Shown here: positions 1 through 5,718 of the stretch, piece by piece
Layout of the letters: each line of letters starts with the position of its first letter
Numbering within the stretch: the stretch's first letter is position 1
DNA from: an uncultured Lachnospiraceae bacterium
GTDB lineage: Bacteria > Bacillota_A > Clostridia > Lachnospirales > Lachnospiraceae
Reading direction: 5' to 3'
DNA length: 9,820 nt
NCBI GenBank assembly: GCA_947564305.1
Contig: CANOBT010000188.1
Location: 1 to 9,820 of the forward strand
Made by a program: the position numbers and the translations under genes
Notes under the pieces: model-generated
The model's input: only the letters and a program-made list of their open reading frames with translations
What the model was told of the DNA's origin: nothing
The model's database searches: none

Positions 1-156
1 ACATACGTCCGTTTCTACATTAGCTGTCAATTCACTGATATTCGGTTCATCATTCTGAGCGATATCTGCTGCCGACACGCAAGCCGGCAGACTCCAAGCC
101 ATAGCCATAGCCATGAGCAATGCCGGACATCTCTTTGATCTCTGCCTTATTGTCAT
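1..156 (-). CDS. Secreted protein, N-terminal part only (signal peptide; cut by window edge)
   Basis: A minus-strand frame opens at an ATG at 156-154 and stays open for 52 codons to the window edge. A textbook AAGGAGGTG ribosome-binding site sits at about 162-170, which fixes the start. The N-terminus has the three parts of a Sec signal peptide: a basic start (MTIRQRSKR), a hydrophobic stretch of Ala, Met, Leu and Trp (about residues 11-24), and a small-residue cleavage region (ACVSAAD, probably after Ala29 or Ala30). A Cys at residue 26 in LPAC resembles a weak lipobox, but Pro at -2 is unusual, so ordinary signal peptidase I cleavage is favoured. The mature start is acidic and polar. The rest lies outside the window and the function is unknown. 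It lies directly downstream of the proposed guide-RNA region and in the same direction, so it could be affected by read-through or be a regulatory target; this is inference. Confidence 0.75.
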   Translation of the reverse strand, partial: MTIRQRSKRCPALLMAMAMAWSLPACVSAADIAQNDEPNISELTANVETDVC

Positions 157-232
157 ATTGCACCTCCTTATATCCAAAGCCTTTTCTCAAATAACCGTCC
201 TTTAAATAATAAGGAATATATACTAAATTTTC

Positions 233-266
233 AGCATCTTTTACTCTTTAGTATAGATGCTTTTTT
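233..266 (+). terminator. Rho-independent terminator-like hairpin, plus-strand polarity
   Basis: A perfect 7-bp stem, AGCATCT (233-239) with AGATGCT (255-261), encloses an inner TACT/AGTA pairing and is followed by a T-run at 261-266. On the minus strand the sequence after the hairpin is GAAAATTT, which is a much poorer terminator tail, so polarity is plus. No plus-strand gene ends here. It may block antisense transcription, mark the 3' side of the guide-RNA region, or be residual. Confidence 0.55.
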
Positions 267-518
267 AATAAGATATATTGGTCACCCTTGCCGGGTGATG
301 CGGCTTACGCCGCTTCGCTCCCTGCTAGATCATGACCATGCCGCAACTCTGAAAGCTGCAACACGCATTTTCATGTTCACAGGGTCTTGGCCTACCCAAT
401 ACACAGACTTATAAGGAATCATCCTCCATCTGCCTTCTAATGCCGTATTGTGTTTTTATATCATGAACGCACTCTTTTAGTCCTTGCGGTAAAATCCCGG
501 CTCATCACCGGTATTTAT
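262..518 (-). ncRNA. Candidate omega/guide RNA of the nuclease-dead TnpB-like protein
   Basis: TnpB and TldR proteins use an RNA that overlaps or follows the 3' end of their gene, with a scaffold first and the guide at the extreme 3' end. The DNA after the TnpB-like stop fits this. In minus-strand order it contains a 6-bp stem with one G-U pair (359-354 with 348-343), a GCGGC-GTAA-GCCGC hairpin closed by a GNRA tetraloop (313-300), and a TCACCC-GGCAA-GGGTGA hairpin (298-282). Longer-range pairings such as CAATAC with GTATTG (around 398-403 and 445-450) are also possible. The sequence just after the last hairpin, from about 279 to 260 on the minus strand and starting AATATATCTTATT, would be the guide. 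Boundaries are estimates, because neither the 5' end nor the exact scaffold-guide junction can be set without homologues or RNA-seq. Expression could come from the TnpB-like transcript, and so from the invertible promoter. Confidence 0.45.
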
Positions 519-1844
519 CTAAACAGCCGTTCTTATGATCGTCTTTCCCGATTGCCCCCGCTTTTTTACATTGCGGGCAGTATTTATCTTTTCATCATCC
601 TGATATCCGCACACCCCGCAGAAAAATAACCCGTCTGTCTTTTTCCCTGCCGCTCCGCACTTACTGCACTCGCGGCTGATATCTTTCCCAAGCACCTCCG
701 CAATCTCAACCGACTGCTCCCTGCACTTTTGCTCCAGACGCTTCCGGATATATCCTCTCTGCCACCGGGAGACAGAATAATTGATATTCTTGTTAACGCC
801 ACCGCTCTGCGGCTTTGGAAGCTTTACCATATAGATGAGCCCCGGCTTTTCCTGGCTCAGGAAACGGTTCAGTTCCTGATTGATATAGCTGTGGAGCCGC
901 TCCTCCATCCGCCGTTTTCCTGCATGATACTTCTTGCGTCCTGAATTCGCCTGCTTATTGCGGCTATATATCTTCGCCTGCATACGCACCCAGTCAGAAT
1001 ACTCCGCCTGATACTTCCCAAGCTTCTCCCCATAGCAATGCCCGTTATCCGTCGTCAGCATCGTATACATACCCAGCGCCACCCCGACACACTCCTGATA
1101 GTCCGCATGACGGCGCACCGCAACCTGGACCGGCACTTTGATCTCCAACCTCTGCTCTTTCGGATACAGCTTGATGTAAAGCTGACAGCCATACCGGTTA
1201 TTATCCGTCAATGGGATAAATACACGCTTTCTCTTTTCCTTTATCGCGATGTAAATCCCCTGATCCGCATACCGATAAGCTCTCTCCGATATAGAAAACC
1301 CATCCGCCATATCTGTGTGCAGCTTTACCTGCGCCTTTCTCACCTGTCTGCGCAGATAGCGGTGCAAATGTTCTGTCTCTACCGCTCCTGCCAGTTCTTC
1401 GTATTGCTTCTGTACCTTCTTTGTAAGCTCTACTGGATTCTGATTCAAAACAGCATCAAATGCATTATTAACCTTGAGCAAAAACCGCAGATAATGCTTT
1501 TCCTCAGCCGAGAAGCATTCATTTTTATTGATAAGCTGTCTCAATCTGGTCTTTGTCCTGGTCCACCGGCACTTAATGTCTCCCAAAGCATCAAAAACCG
1601 CGAGATAAAAATAGACAGAAGGAAGCCCTAACTTTTCCCGAAAGCCGCTGTCTGTCATCTCATTCTGCACGGTATAGCCCGGATAAAGCTTGCTTAAGCT
1701 TCCAATCCCTCCAAAACGGGCATATACATAGTTCTTTACTTTCCGGTAATCTTCCGCAATCTCCAGAAGTTTTCCCATATCTTCTTCTGAAACCAGCCCC
1801 TTGCTATACTGATGGACGGTCTTGCATATCTTTTCCGACGGCAT
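519..1844 (-). CDS. Nuclease-dead TnpB-like (TldR-like) predicted RNA-guided DNA-binding protein
   Basis: The frame opens at an ATG at 1868, but the better start is the ATG at 1844: GGAGGGG lies 8 nt before it, while the upstream ATG has only an adjacent CAGG. That gives 441 aa; residue numbers below count from the 1868 ATG. The C-terminal half aligns by eye with TnpB/OrfB: a RuvC-I strand (VGVALG, 261-266), a RuvC-II strand (LIYMVKL, 344-350), the conserved helix before the zinc ribbon, CSKC/CGVC zinc ribbon (401-420), and the RuvC-III motif DDEKINTARN (424-433). In active TnpB these motifs carry D, E and D; here the aligned residues are Ala264, Val348 and Lys427, so all three catalytic acids are gone while the fold and zinc ligands remain. 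That pattern is the hallmark of TldR proteins, which bind DNA through a guide RNA and repress transcription without cutting. Residues 1-250 are helical and basic, fitting the WED/REC lobes. An invertible promoter lies upstream and a structured RNA candidate downstream. Targets are unknown. Confidence 0.82.
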   Translation of the reverse strand: MPSEKICKTVHQYSKGLVSEEDMGKLLEIAEDYRKVKNYVYARFGGIGSLSKLYPGYTVQNEMTDSGFREKLGLPSVYFYLAVFDALGDIKCRWTRTKTRLRQLINKNECFSAEEKHYLRFLLKVNNAFDAVLNQNPVELTKKVQKQYEELAGAVETEHLHRYLRRQVRKAQVKLHTDMADGFSISERAYRYADQGIYIAIKEKRKRVFIPLTDNNRYGCQLYIKLYPKEQRLEIKVPVQVAVRRHADYQECVGVALGMYTMLTTDNGHCYGEKLGKYQAEYSDWVRMQAKIYSRNKQANSGRKKYHAGKRRMEERLHSYINQELNRFLSQEKPGLIYMVKLPKPQSGGVNKNINYSVSRWQRGYIRKRLEQKCREQSVEIAEVLGKDISRECSKCGAAGKKTDGLFFCGVCGYQDDEKINTARNVKKRGQSGKTIIRTAV

Positions 1845-1890
1845 TACCCTTTCCCCTCCAGTATGCATCCTGCAAAAGACGCCGCATTTT

Positions 1891-1912
1891 CAAAAGGTGT
1901 ACTTTTTGGAAA
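1891..1912 (+). repeat. Left inverted repeat, probable serine-recombinase crossover site
   Basis: This 22-bp sequence, starting CAAAAGGTGTAC, is the exact reverse complement of 2021-2042. It is itself almost a palindrome: TCAAAAGGTG and TACTTTTTGG match around a centre at 1899/1900 with GT as the asymmetric central dinucleotide. Two half-sites meeting at an asymmetric 2-bp core is the architecture of crossover sites used by small serine recombinases such as Hin and Gin. It lies between the promoter and the TnpB-like ribosome-binding site, so it is transcribed as part of the leader in the present orientation. Confidence 0.75.
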
Positions 1913-2020
1913 TAGAAAATTCTATCCAAAGTCTTAACCATTCTATTATATTATCGGCAATTCGTCAACAAAATTAATGTCATTTCCATTATAATCCACG
2001 AAATTATAAAAGTAAACTAT
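1913..2020. mobile_element. Predicted invertible 108-bp promoter segment (phase switch)
   Basis: This AT-rich segment is bounded by perfect 22-bp inverted repeats, carries one good promoter, and lies next to a serine recombinase gene. Site-specific inversion between the dyad centres would flip about 134 bp. In the orientation shown the promoter points left into the TnpB-like gene (ON). The flipped form would point right, into a plus-strand terminator at 2047-2068 and antisense to the recombinase 3' end (OFF). Only one orientation is seen here, so inversion itself is inferred. An alternative is that the repeats are operator or resolution sites without inversion, but inverted orientation favours a switch. 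Confidence 0.65.
1940..1968 (-). promoter_or_regulatory. Sigma-A type promoter inside the invertible segment
   Basis: On the minus strand a -35 box TTGACG (1968-1963) and a -10 box TAGAAT (1945-1940) are separated by exactly 17 bp. Each box matches consensus at five of six positions. Transcription would start near 1933, cross the left repeat and enter the TnpB-like gene. No comparable plus-strand promoter was found in the segment, so flipping should switch the gene off rather than merely swap promoters. Confidence 0.7.
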
Positions 2021-2042
2021 TTTCCAAAAAGTACACCTTTTG
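2021..2042 (-). repeat. Right inverted repeat, probable serine-recombinase crossover site
   Basis: This is the exact 22-bp reverse complement of 1891-1912. Read on the plus strand with the next base it holds the 20-bp near-palindrome CCAAAAAGTACACCTTTTGG at 2024-2043, in which 8 of 10 base pairs are symmetric around the central AC (2033-2034). It ends only 4 bp before the terminator hairpin at 2047. Confidence 0.75.
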
Positions 2043-2046
2043 GCAA

Positions 2047-2068
2047 CTTCCAAAATGGAAGCTTTTTT
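2047..2068 (+). terminator. Plus-strand terminator abutting the right crossover site
   Basis: A 6-bp stem, CTTCCA (2047-2052) with TGGAAG (2056-2061), has an AAA loop and is followed by C and six T (2063-2068). On the minus strand the hairpin is followed by TTGCC, so it should not stop the recombinase message efficiently. No plus-strand gene needs it. It would stop transcripts from the invertible promoter once that promoter is flipped to face right, protecting the recombinase gene from antisense RNA. Confidence 0.6.
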
Positions 2069-2090
2069 ATTTCTGAGAATCTTCCATATA

Positions 2091-2699
2091 TCAGCCTTTC
2101 AGCTGGTTCTTATATTTCCTTGCTCTCCGATAAAAGGTCGTTACAGCCAGATTGCATTGTCTCGCCGCCTCGGCTCCCGATATTTCCTTGATCATCCATT
2201 TATTACAGATCTGACTAAAATTTTCCGGCATCGGCTTTTCAGGTCTTCCAAACTGCACGCCCCGCCGCTTGGCCGCCTCGATACCCTCCCGCTGTCTCTG
2301 CCGGATATTTTCCCGCTCATTTTCAGCGACAAACGAGAGCACCTGCAACACGACATCACTCAAAAATGTCCCCATCAAGTCTTTCCCCCGGCGGGTGTCC
2401 AAAAGCGGCATATCCAGTACTATGATATCCACTTTATTTTTTTTCGTCAGAATCCTCCATTGCTCCAGGATTTCCCCATAATCACGCCCCAGACGGTCAA
2501 TACTTTTTATGTACAGCAGATCTCCCCGCTCTAGTTTCTTCAGCATTCTCTGATACATGGGACGCTGGAAATCCTTTCCGGACTGCCTGTCTATATAGAT
2601 ATTCTTTCTCGGCACCCGCATTTCACTTAACGCAATCAACTGCCTGCCTTCGTTTTGTTCTCTGGTGCTCACACGCACATAGCCGTATACCTTTCCCAT
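2091..2699 (-). CDS. Small serine recombinase (resolvase/DNA invertase family)
   Basis: At 202 aa this is the usual length of the Hin/Gin/Tn3-resolvase group. The N-terminal catalytic domain begins YGYVRVSTREQ, with Ser11 as the nucleophile and Arg9 beside it. The DRLGRDY motif at 68-74 supplies further active-site arginines, and the long E helix runs through about 125-147 (ENERENIRQRQREG). The motif GVQFGRP at 147-153 leads into a C-terminal helix-turn-helix at about 165-198 (SGAEAARQCNLAVTTFYRRAR). The ATG at 2699 has AGGAGG 5 nt upstream. IS607 TnpA, the usual serine-recombinase partner of TnpB, has its DNA-binding domain in front of the catalytic domain; the order here is the opposite, so this is an invertase/resolvase type. 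It most likely acts on the repeats at 1891-1912 and 2021-2042. A passenger resolvase from another element is the alternative. Confidence 0.9.
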   Translation of the reverse strand: MGKVYGYVRVSTREQNEGRQLIALSEMRVPRKNIYIDRQSGKDFQRPMYQRMLKKLERGDLLYIKSIDRLGRDYGEILEQWRILTKKNKVDIIVLDMPLLDTRRGKDLMGTFLSDVVLQVLSFVAENERENIRQRQREGIEAAKRRGVQFGRPEKPMPENFSQICNKWMIKEISGAEAARQCNLAVTTFYRRARKYKNQLKG

Positions 2700-2788
2700 C
2701 TGTACCTCCTGTAATTTAAGATTTTCAAAATTGTTTTCAAAGACTTCTCTTTACAGAATAAGTGTACAGAGGAACGAGGGAAAGAATC

Positions 2789-2835
2789 AAAAAATCTGAT
2801 GTAAAATATGACATTTCCATACTTTACATCAGATT
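2789..2835 (-). terminator. Rho-independent terminator for the 2845-6982 transcription unit
   Basis: A perfect 13-bp inverted repeat (AATCTGATGTAAA at 2793-2805 with its complement at 2823-2835) has a 17-nt loop. Read on the minus strand it is followed by a T-rich tail (six T at 2794-2789). It lies 10 bp after the pseudogene stop codon and closes the minus-strand transcription unit ahead of the recombinase gene. Confidence 0.8.
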
Positions 2836-2844
2836 CTTACGCTA

Positions 2845-3602
2845 TCACACTACCGCTTCCACTATTGTCTTATCCCCAACTCTTACAGTCTTTACCCCCG
2901 TTTCTTTCCTCTTATTAAAATTAAAACTGAGCATATACCCTCGCTCGTTATATTCATTTCCATGCCAAATCTTCATTTCTATAATAAATTGTTCCCCTGC
3001 GTATTCCACAATTATATCCGTTCTTCTGGCATCTCTGGTCTGTGCCTCCACATAATAATTACCCGTTCCGTTGATAATCGGTTTCAAATACAGCAAGAAA
3101 AATAAGAAAACATCTCGCTGTTCAGCGATTCTTCCGCCACGAACAGCTCTAACAGATACATCTCAAAAATCCGATTAGCTATCACCACACTACCATTCTC
3201 TTCTTTCAGAAAACCAAACATACGTCCCAGATTCATATACTTTTCAGCAGGGCTTAACGCTGTCTGCTTTCCCTGAAACAGTATTCTCTCCACTACACTT
3301 CTTAGCTTCTTAAATTTATCTAACTGCCTGATTTTTGCAAATGCACATACAAATGTCCCTGCATCCGCAAATTCTTCTGTACTGATACCCTGGAAATCCA
3401 TTGACACAACAAGATACTCACCTTTCAAGTATTCCTCCAATGCTCGAAGGGTTGTCGTCTTTCCATACTGTCTTCCTCTATTGATAACAAAATATTTTCT
3501 ACGGTCCACATACAGCCTTTTAATATTTCTCAGCCTGTCATCAAGCCGTACCATATAATGCTCATCCGGCCTGCACACCCCTTCAGTATTAAAGTACCGC
3601 AT
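2845..3602 (-). pseudogene. Decayed AAA-ATPase/PD-(D/E)XK nuclease family gene (DUF1703 type), several deletions
   Basis: Two overlapping frames carry pieces of one recognisable family. Frame 1 (3602-3084, 172 codons) holds the family's N-terminus (MRYFNTEGVCRPDEHYMV), an intact Walker A (NRGRQYGKTTT) and the end of the ATPase domain (MFGFLKEENGSVVIANRIFE). Frame 2 (to 2845) holds the C-terminal nuclease core, with TDIIVEY and the EMK catalytic motif. From memory of intact members, which are about 500 aa or longer, the Walker B and sensor region between KIRQLDKF and the MFGF block is deleted. Some 50 residues are missing at the frame junction near 3084-3106, where a deletion also shifts the frame, and about 15 are missing between NEYNERG and YMLSFNF. 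Little or no function is expected. The family is multicopy in Clostridia and of unclear role. It lies 37 bp after the three-gene cassette and ends at a terminator. Confidence 0.85.
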
Positions 3603-3639
3603 CAGTAGTTAGCTCTCCCCCTCTGCCGTTTCCATATAT

Positions 3640-4596
3640 TCAATGATATTTTACTGTCGGAAGTTTATGCCCTACATGCCCTATATAAATAATCTTCTTT
3701 TCCGGAACTGGATGAAAAAAGATTCGTCCCGCATAACTTCCTGTAAATCTTGTATGCCAGGAAAATATTTGTGTACTACCATCCGGGAGCGAAAATGTAT
3801 GTTCTTCCGAAAAGCGCTTTAGTGTTGCTTCAGATTCCGGAGTTGCTTTTGGCAATAACTCTTTATCAAACTTCTTTTCCATCACTTCCGCTGTTCGCTG
3901 TAATTCTAACAGCCGCTTATACACTTGTCCCGCTTCCGACACCCCTACATCCTTTTTACAACCTTGTACTGCATTATCGCAGAATATGAGATTCGGGAGC
4001 ATTGTCTTCACACTTCCCAGAACGTCCTGACCTGATATAATCCCCGTATACTGCCATTCTTCCCGTTTTTGTTCATAAAAACCTTTAAAAGCTTTTATGT
4101 TCTCTTGAAAGGATACATTCGGAACCTTAACCAGGTGTTGTTCTAGCTCACCATCATCAGAAAGTTCTAAATAACTCCCCTTAATTTCCGATATTTTCCA
4201 ATGTTCGCTGCTTAAGAAACTGACTGTCACACCATCCATTTCATAAGCCAGAAGACAGCCTTTTGACGCTTGCTCCTCATGGAGAAATTCCGTTCTGAAA
4301 TCACTTTCTTTTTCCTGTTCAAATTTTACGGAATTATATATAGCCGATTTATTTAAAAGTGCACGAAATCTTCTTTTGTTTTCCAAATCCACCGTGGGAT
4401 CATTCCTCCATCGTTCTATCCGATATTCTCGTGCCAGTTCAAAAGACCTATAATCCTGATCCAACAAAATACTATCATTATGTATGATTTTCTTTACTTC
4501 AAAGCAAGTATCTAAAAAAGAATTCATAATCTGTTTGCCATCTTCTATTGCTTCAACTGGAAACCTGGCTGACAGATCGTTCATTATCATTTGCAT
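3640..4596 (-). CDS. Unrecognised 318-aa protein, third gene of the DUF262/ATPase cassette
   Basis: I do not recognise this family. The ATG at 4596 has AGAGGA 8 nt upstream and lies only 12 bp after the ATPase stop, so the genes are co-transcribed. The protein is soluble, with no signal peptide or membrane segment. It is charged and mixed alpha/beta by eye, with a helical N-terminal half (ELAREYRIERWRNDPTVDLENKR in the region of residues 53-75) and a long Lys/Glu-rich helix around 225-260. The last 45 residues stand out: SWHTRFTG, GRIFFHP, then IIYIGHVGHKLPTVKYH. The pattern of RI-F followed by IGHVGHKLP looks like a compact beta-rich domain with conserved His residues. It faintly recalls RelE/ParE-type toxin ends or other small nucleic-acid-acting folds, but I would not assign it. 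Context suggests an effector or partner of the ATPase. Confidence 0.85.
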   Translation of the reverse strand: MQMIMNDLSARFPVEAIEDGKQIMNSFLDTCFEVKKIIHNDSILLDQDYRSFELAREYRIERWRNDPTVDLENKRRFRALLNKSAIYNSVKFEQEKESDFRTEFLHEEQASKGCLLAYEMDGVTVSFLSSEHWKISEIKGSYLELSDDGELEQHLVKVPNVSFQENIKAFKGFYEQKREEWQYTGIISGQDVLGSVKTMLPNLIFCDNAVQGCKKDVGVSEAGQVYKRLLELQRTAEVMEKKFDKELLPKATPESEATLKRFSEEHTFSLPDGSTQIFSWHTRFTGSYAGRIFFHPVPEKKIIYIGHVGHKLPTVKYH

Positions 4597-4608
4597 TATA
4601 TCATTCCT

Positions 4609-5718
4609 CTAAAACAAATCATCAATCGCTCTATCCCATTCGTCAAAGAATCCGGCCGGCCAAAAACTAAGTCTCCCATCTATATTTAGAATAGGGTTTT
4701 CTATTACAGGTATTATCTTATCTTCACCAGATTGTTCCAATCTTCTTCTGGTAAAATAATATAACTGCACAAGCTCCGGACTAATCTTTTCATTTTTAGC
4801 ACTTAACCGTATCCCATTCAATATATGGTCACTATGGGTTTCCACAATAACTTGTACACCGCCTTGAGCTGCCCTTGCAATTAATTCACCCATTTTTCTT
4901 TGGCCTTTCGGATGAAGATGAGCTTCCGGATTTTCTAAAATCAATAATTCTCCGCTTTTTGCCTTTAATAAAGCCAAAACAACCGGAAGTACATAAGAAA
5001 TTCCAAATCCTACATTTTGCGCCGTATAATAATCTGCTCCGACACCGCCTTCTTGATGTACCGTAAGTCCTATTCGATTACTATGTCCATAATCCTCCAT
5101 ACGAAGAGAAATACCCGGTGTAATCTCCCCCATCCAACATTCCACCTGTCTTAAGAGACGTATGTTTTCTTCCCCATCATACAAAATACTCTCATTTTCC
5201 ACATCTTGCAGCTCATGTGTCTGAAGATAATGCACTGCATACTCACCATGATTCCCTACTTGTTTATTCTCCCATACTTCATAATACGACTTCTCATAAC
5301 TGCTTTGAGGACCTAATCGATCTGCAGCTATATAATTAAAGCCATCCCCAAATAAATTCATGTCTCGCATTGCCTCTGCATTAATCGTACTAGTCAGTCT
5401 TAGAAAATCCGATGCTCCATTATAATCGTATTCCGCACATAAATAATCTTGTCCATCTTCAACTAAAATACATATTTTATTTTCTTTTGCATCCGTATAC
5501 AGAACATCTTTTCCAACTCCGAGATTTGTATATTTTCCATTTAAATATATCCCTTTTTCCAATGCGTTTTGTTCATAGGATTGTCTTAATAAAAGAAGCA
5601 TCTGAATCACTGTGGATTTCCCCATGCTATTAACACCTGAAAATAAATTCAAATTCGAAAGTTCCAAAGAAATATGTTCAAAACATTTAAAATTGGATGC
5701 TTCAATCTTTCTTATCAT
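4609..5718 (-). CDS. AAA/ABC-type ATPase with C-terminal DUF3696
   Basis: This 369-aa protein starts IRKIEASNFKCFEHISLEL, the usual opening of RecF/SMC-like (AAA_15/AAA_21) ATPases. Visible motifs are Walker A GVNSMGKST (28-36), the AADRLGPQ block (131-138), an ABC-signature-like NVGFGISYVLPVV (235-247), Walker B with its family tail LLILENPEAHLHP (258-270), and the H-loop ETHSDHI (293-299). The tail DGRLSFWPAGFFDEW (348-361) is the DUF3696 signature. All motifs are intact, so it should bind and hydrolyse ATP. Such ATPases, related in architecture to OLD and GajA but without a Toprim domain, are common sensor or motor subunits of multi-gene phage-defence systems. The ATG at 5718 has AAGGAGG 7 nt upstream and overlaps the DUF262 gene by 17 nt, implying translational coupling. 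A sequence-level family name beyond DUF3696 cannot be given. Confidence 0.93.
   Translation of the reverse strand: MIRKIEASNFKCFEHISLELSNLNLFSGVNSMGKSTVIQMLLLLRQSYEQNALEKGIYLNGKYTNLGVGKDVLYTDAKENKICILVEDGQDYLCAEYDYNGASDFLRLTSTINAEAMRDMNLFGDGFNYIAADRLGPQSSYEKSYYEVWENKQVGNHGEYAVHYLQTHELQDVENESILYDGEENIRLLRQVECWMGEITPGISLRMEDYGHSNRIGLTVHQEGGVGADYYTAQNVGFGISYVLPVVLALLKAKSGELLILENPEAHLHPKGQRKMGELIARAAQGGVQVIVETHSDHILNGIRLSAKNEKISPELVQLYYFTRRRLEQSGEDKIIPVIENPILNIDGRLSFWPAGFFDEWDRAIDDLF

Larger units (their letters stand above)
157..518. other. 362-bp gene-free region holding structured non-coding DNA
   Basis: No convincing ORF is visible on either strand. The part nearest the TnpB-like stop codon (about 281-518) contains several hairpins and is described as a candidate guide RNA. 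The part from about 157 to 280 is AT-rich and holds a plus-strand terminator-like hairpin (233-266) and the leader of the secreted protein gene. No strong promoter for that gene could be identified; AT-rich stretches around 200-230 could supply a -10 box, but no good -35 partner was found. Confidence 0.7.

Noticed and set aside
200..280. Possible match of the candidate guide (279 leftward) to the leader of the secreted protein gene at about 204-226
   Set aside because: The similarity (TATAT and CTTATTA blocks) needs two gaps and is in AT-rich DNA; a TldR guide needs a continuous seed match, so this is not evidence of targeting.
1038..1631. Long plus-strand ORF of 197 codons opposite the TnpB-like gene
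   Set aside because: It has no ribosome-binding site or recognisable domains; it is a shadow of the strongly supported minus-strand gene.
2040..2534. Plus-strand ORF of 164 codons opposite the recombinase
   Set aside because: It is a shadow frame with no ribosome-binding site, and it contains the terminator hairpin near its start.
519..2699. Simple annotation as an IS607-type insertion sequence (TnpA plus TnpB)
   Set aside because: The recombinase has the wrong domain order for IS607 TnpA, a 200-bp gap with inverted repeats separates the genes, and the TnpB lacks all catalytic residues. No target-site-like ends were recognised either.
2911..2930. 11-nt identity between the candidate guide (TCTTATTAAAA) and plus-strand sequence near 2911-2930
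   Set aside because: It is short, AT-rich, inside a pseudogene and expected by chance.
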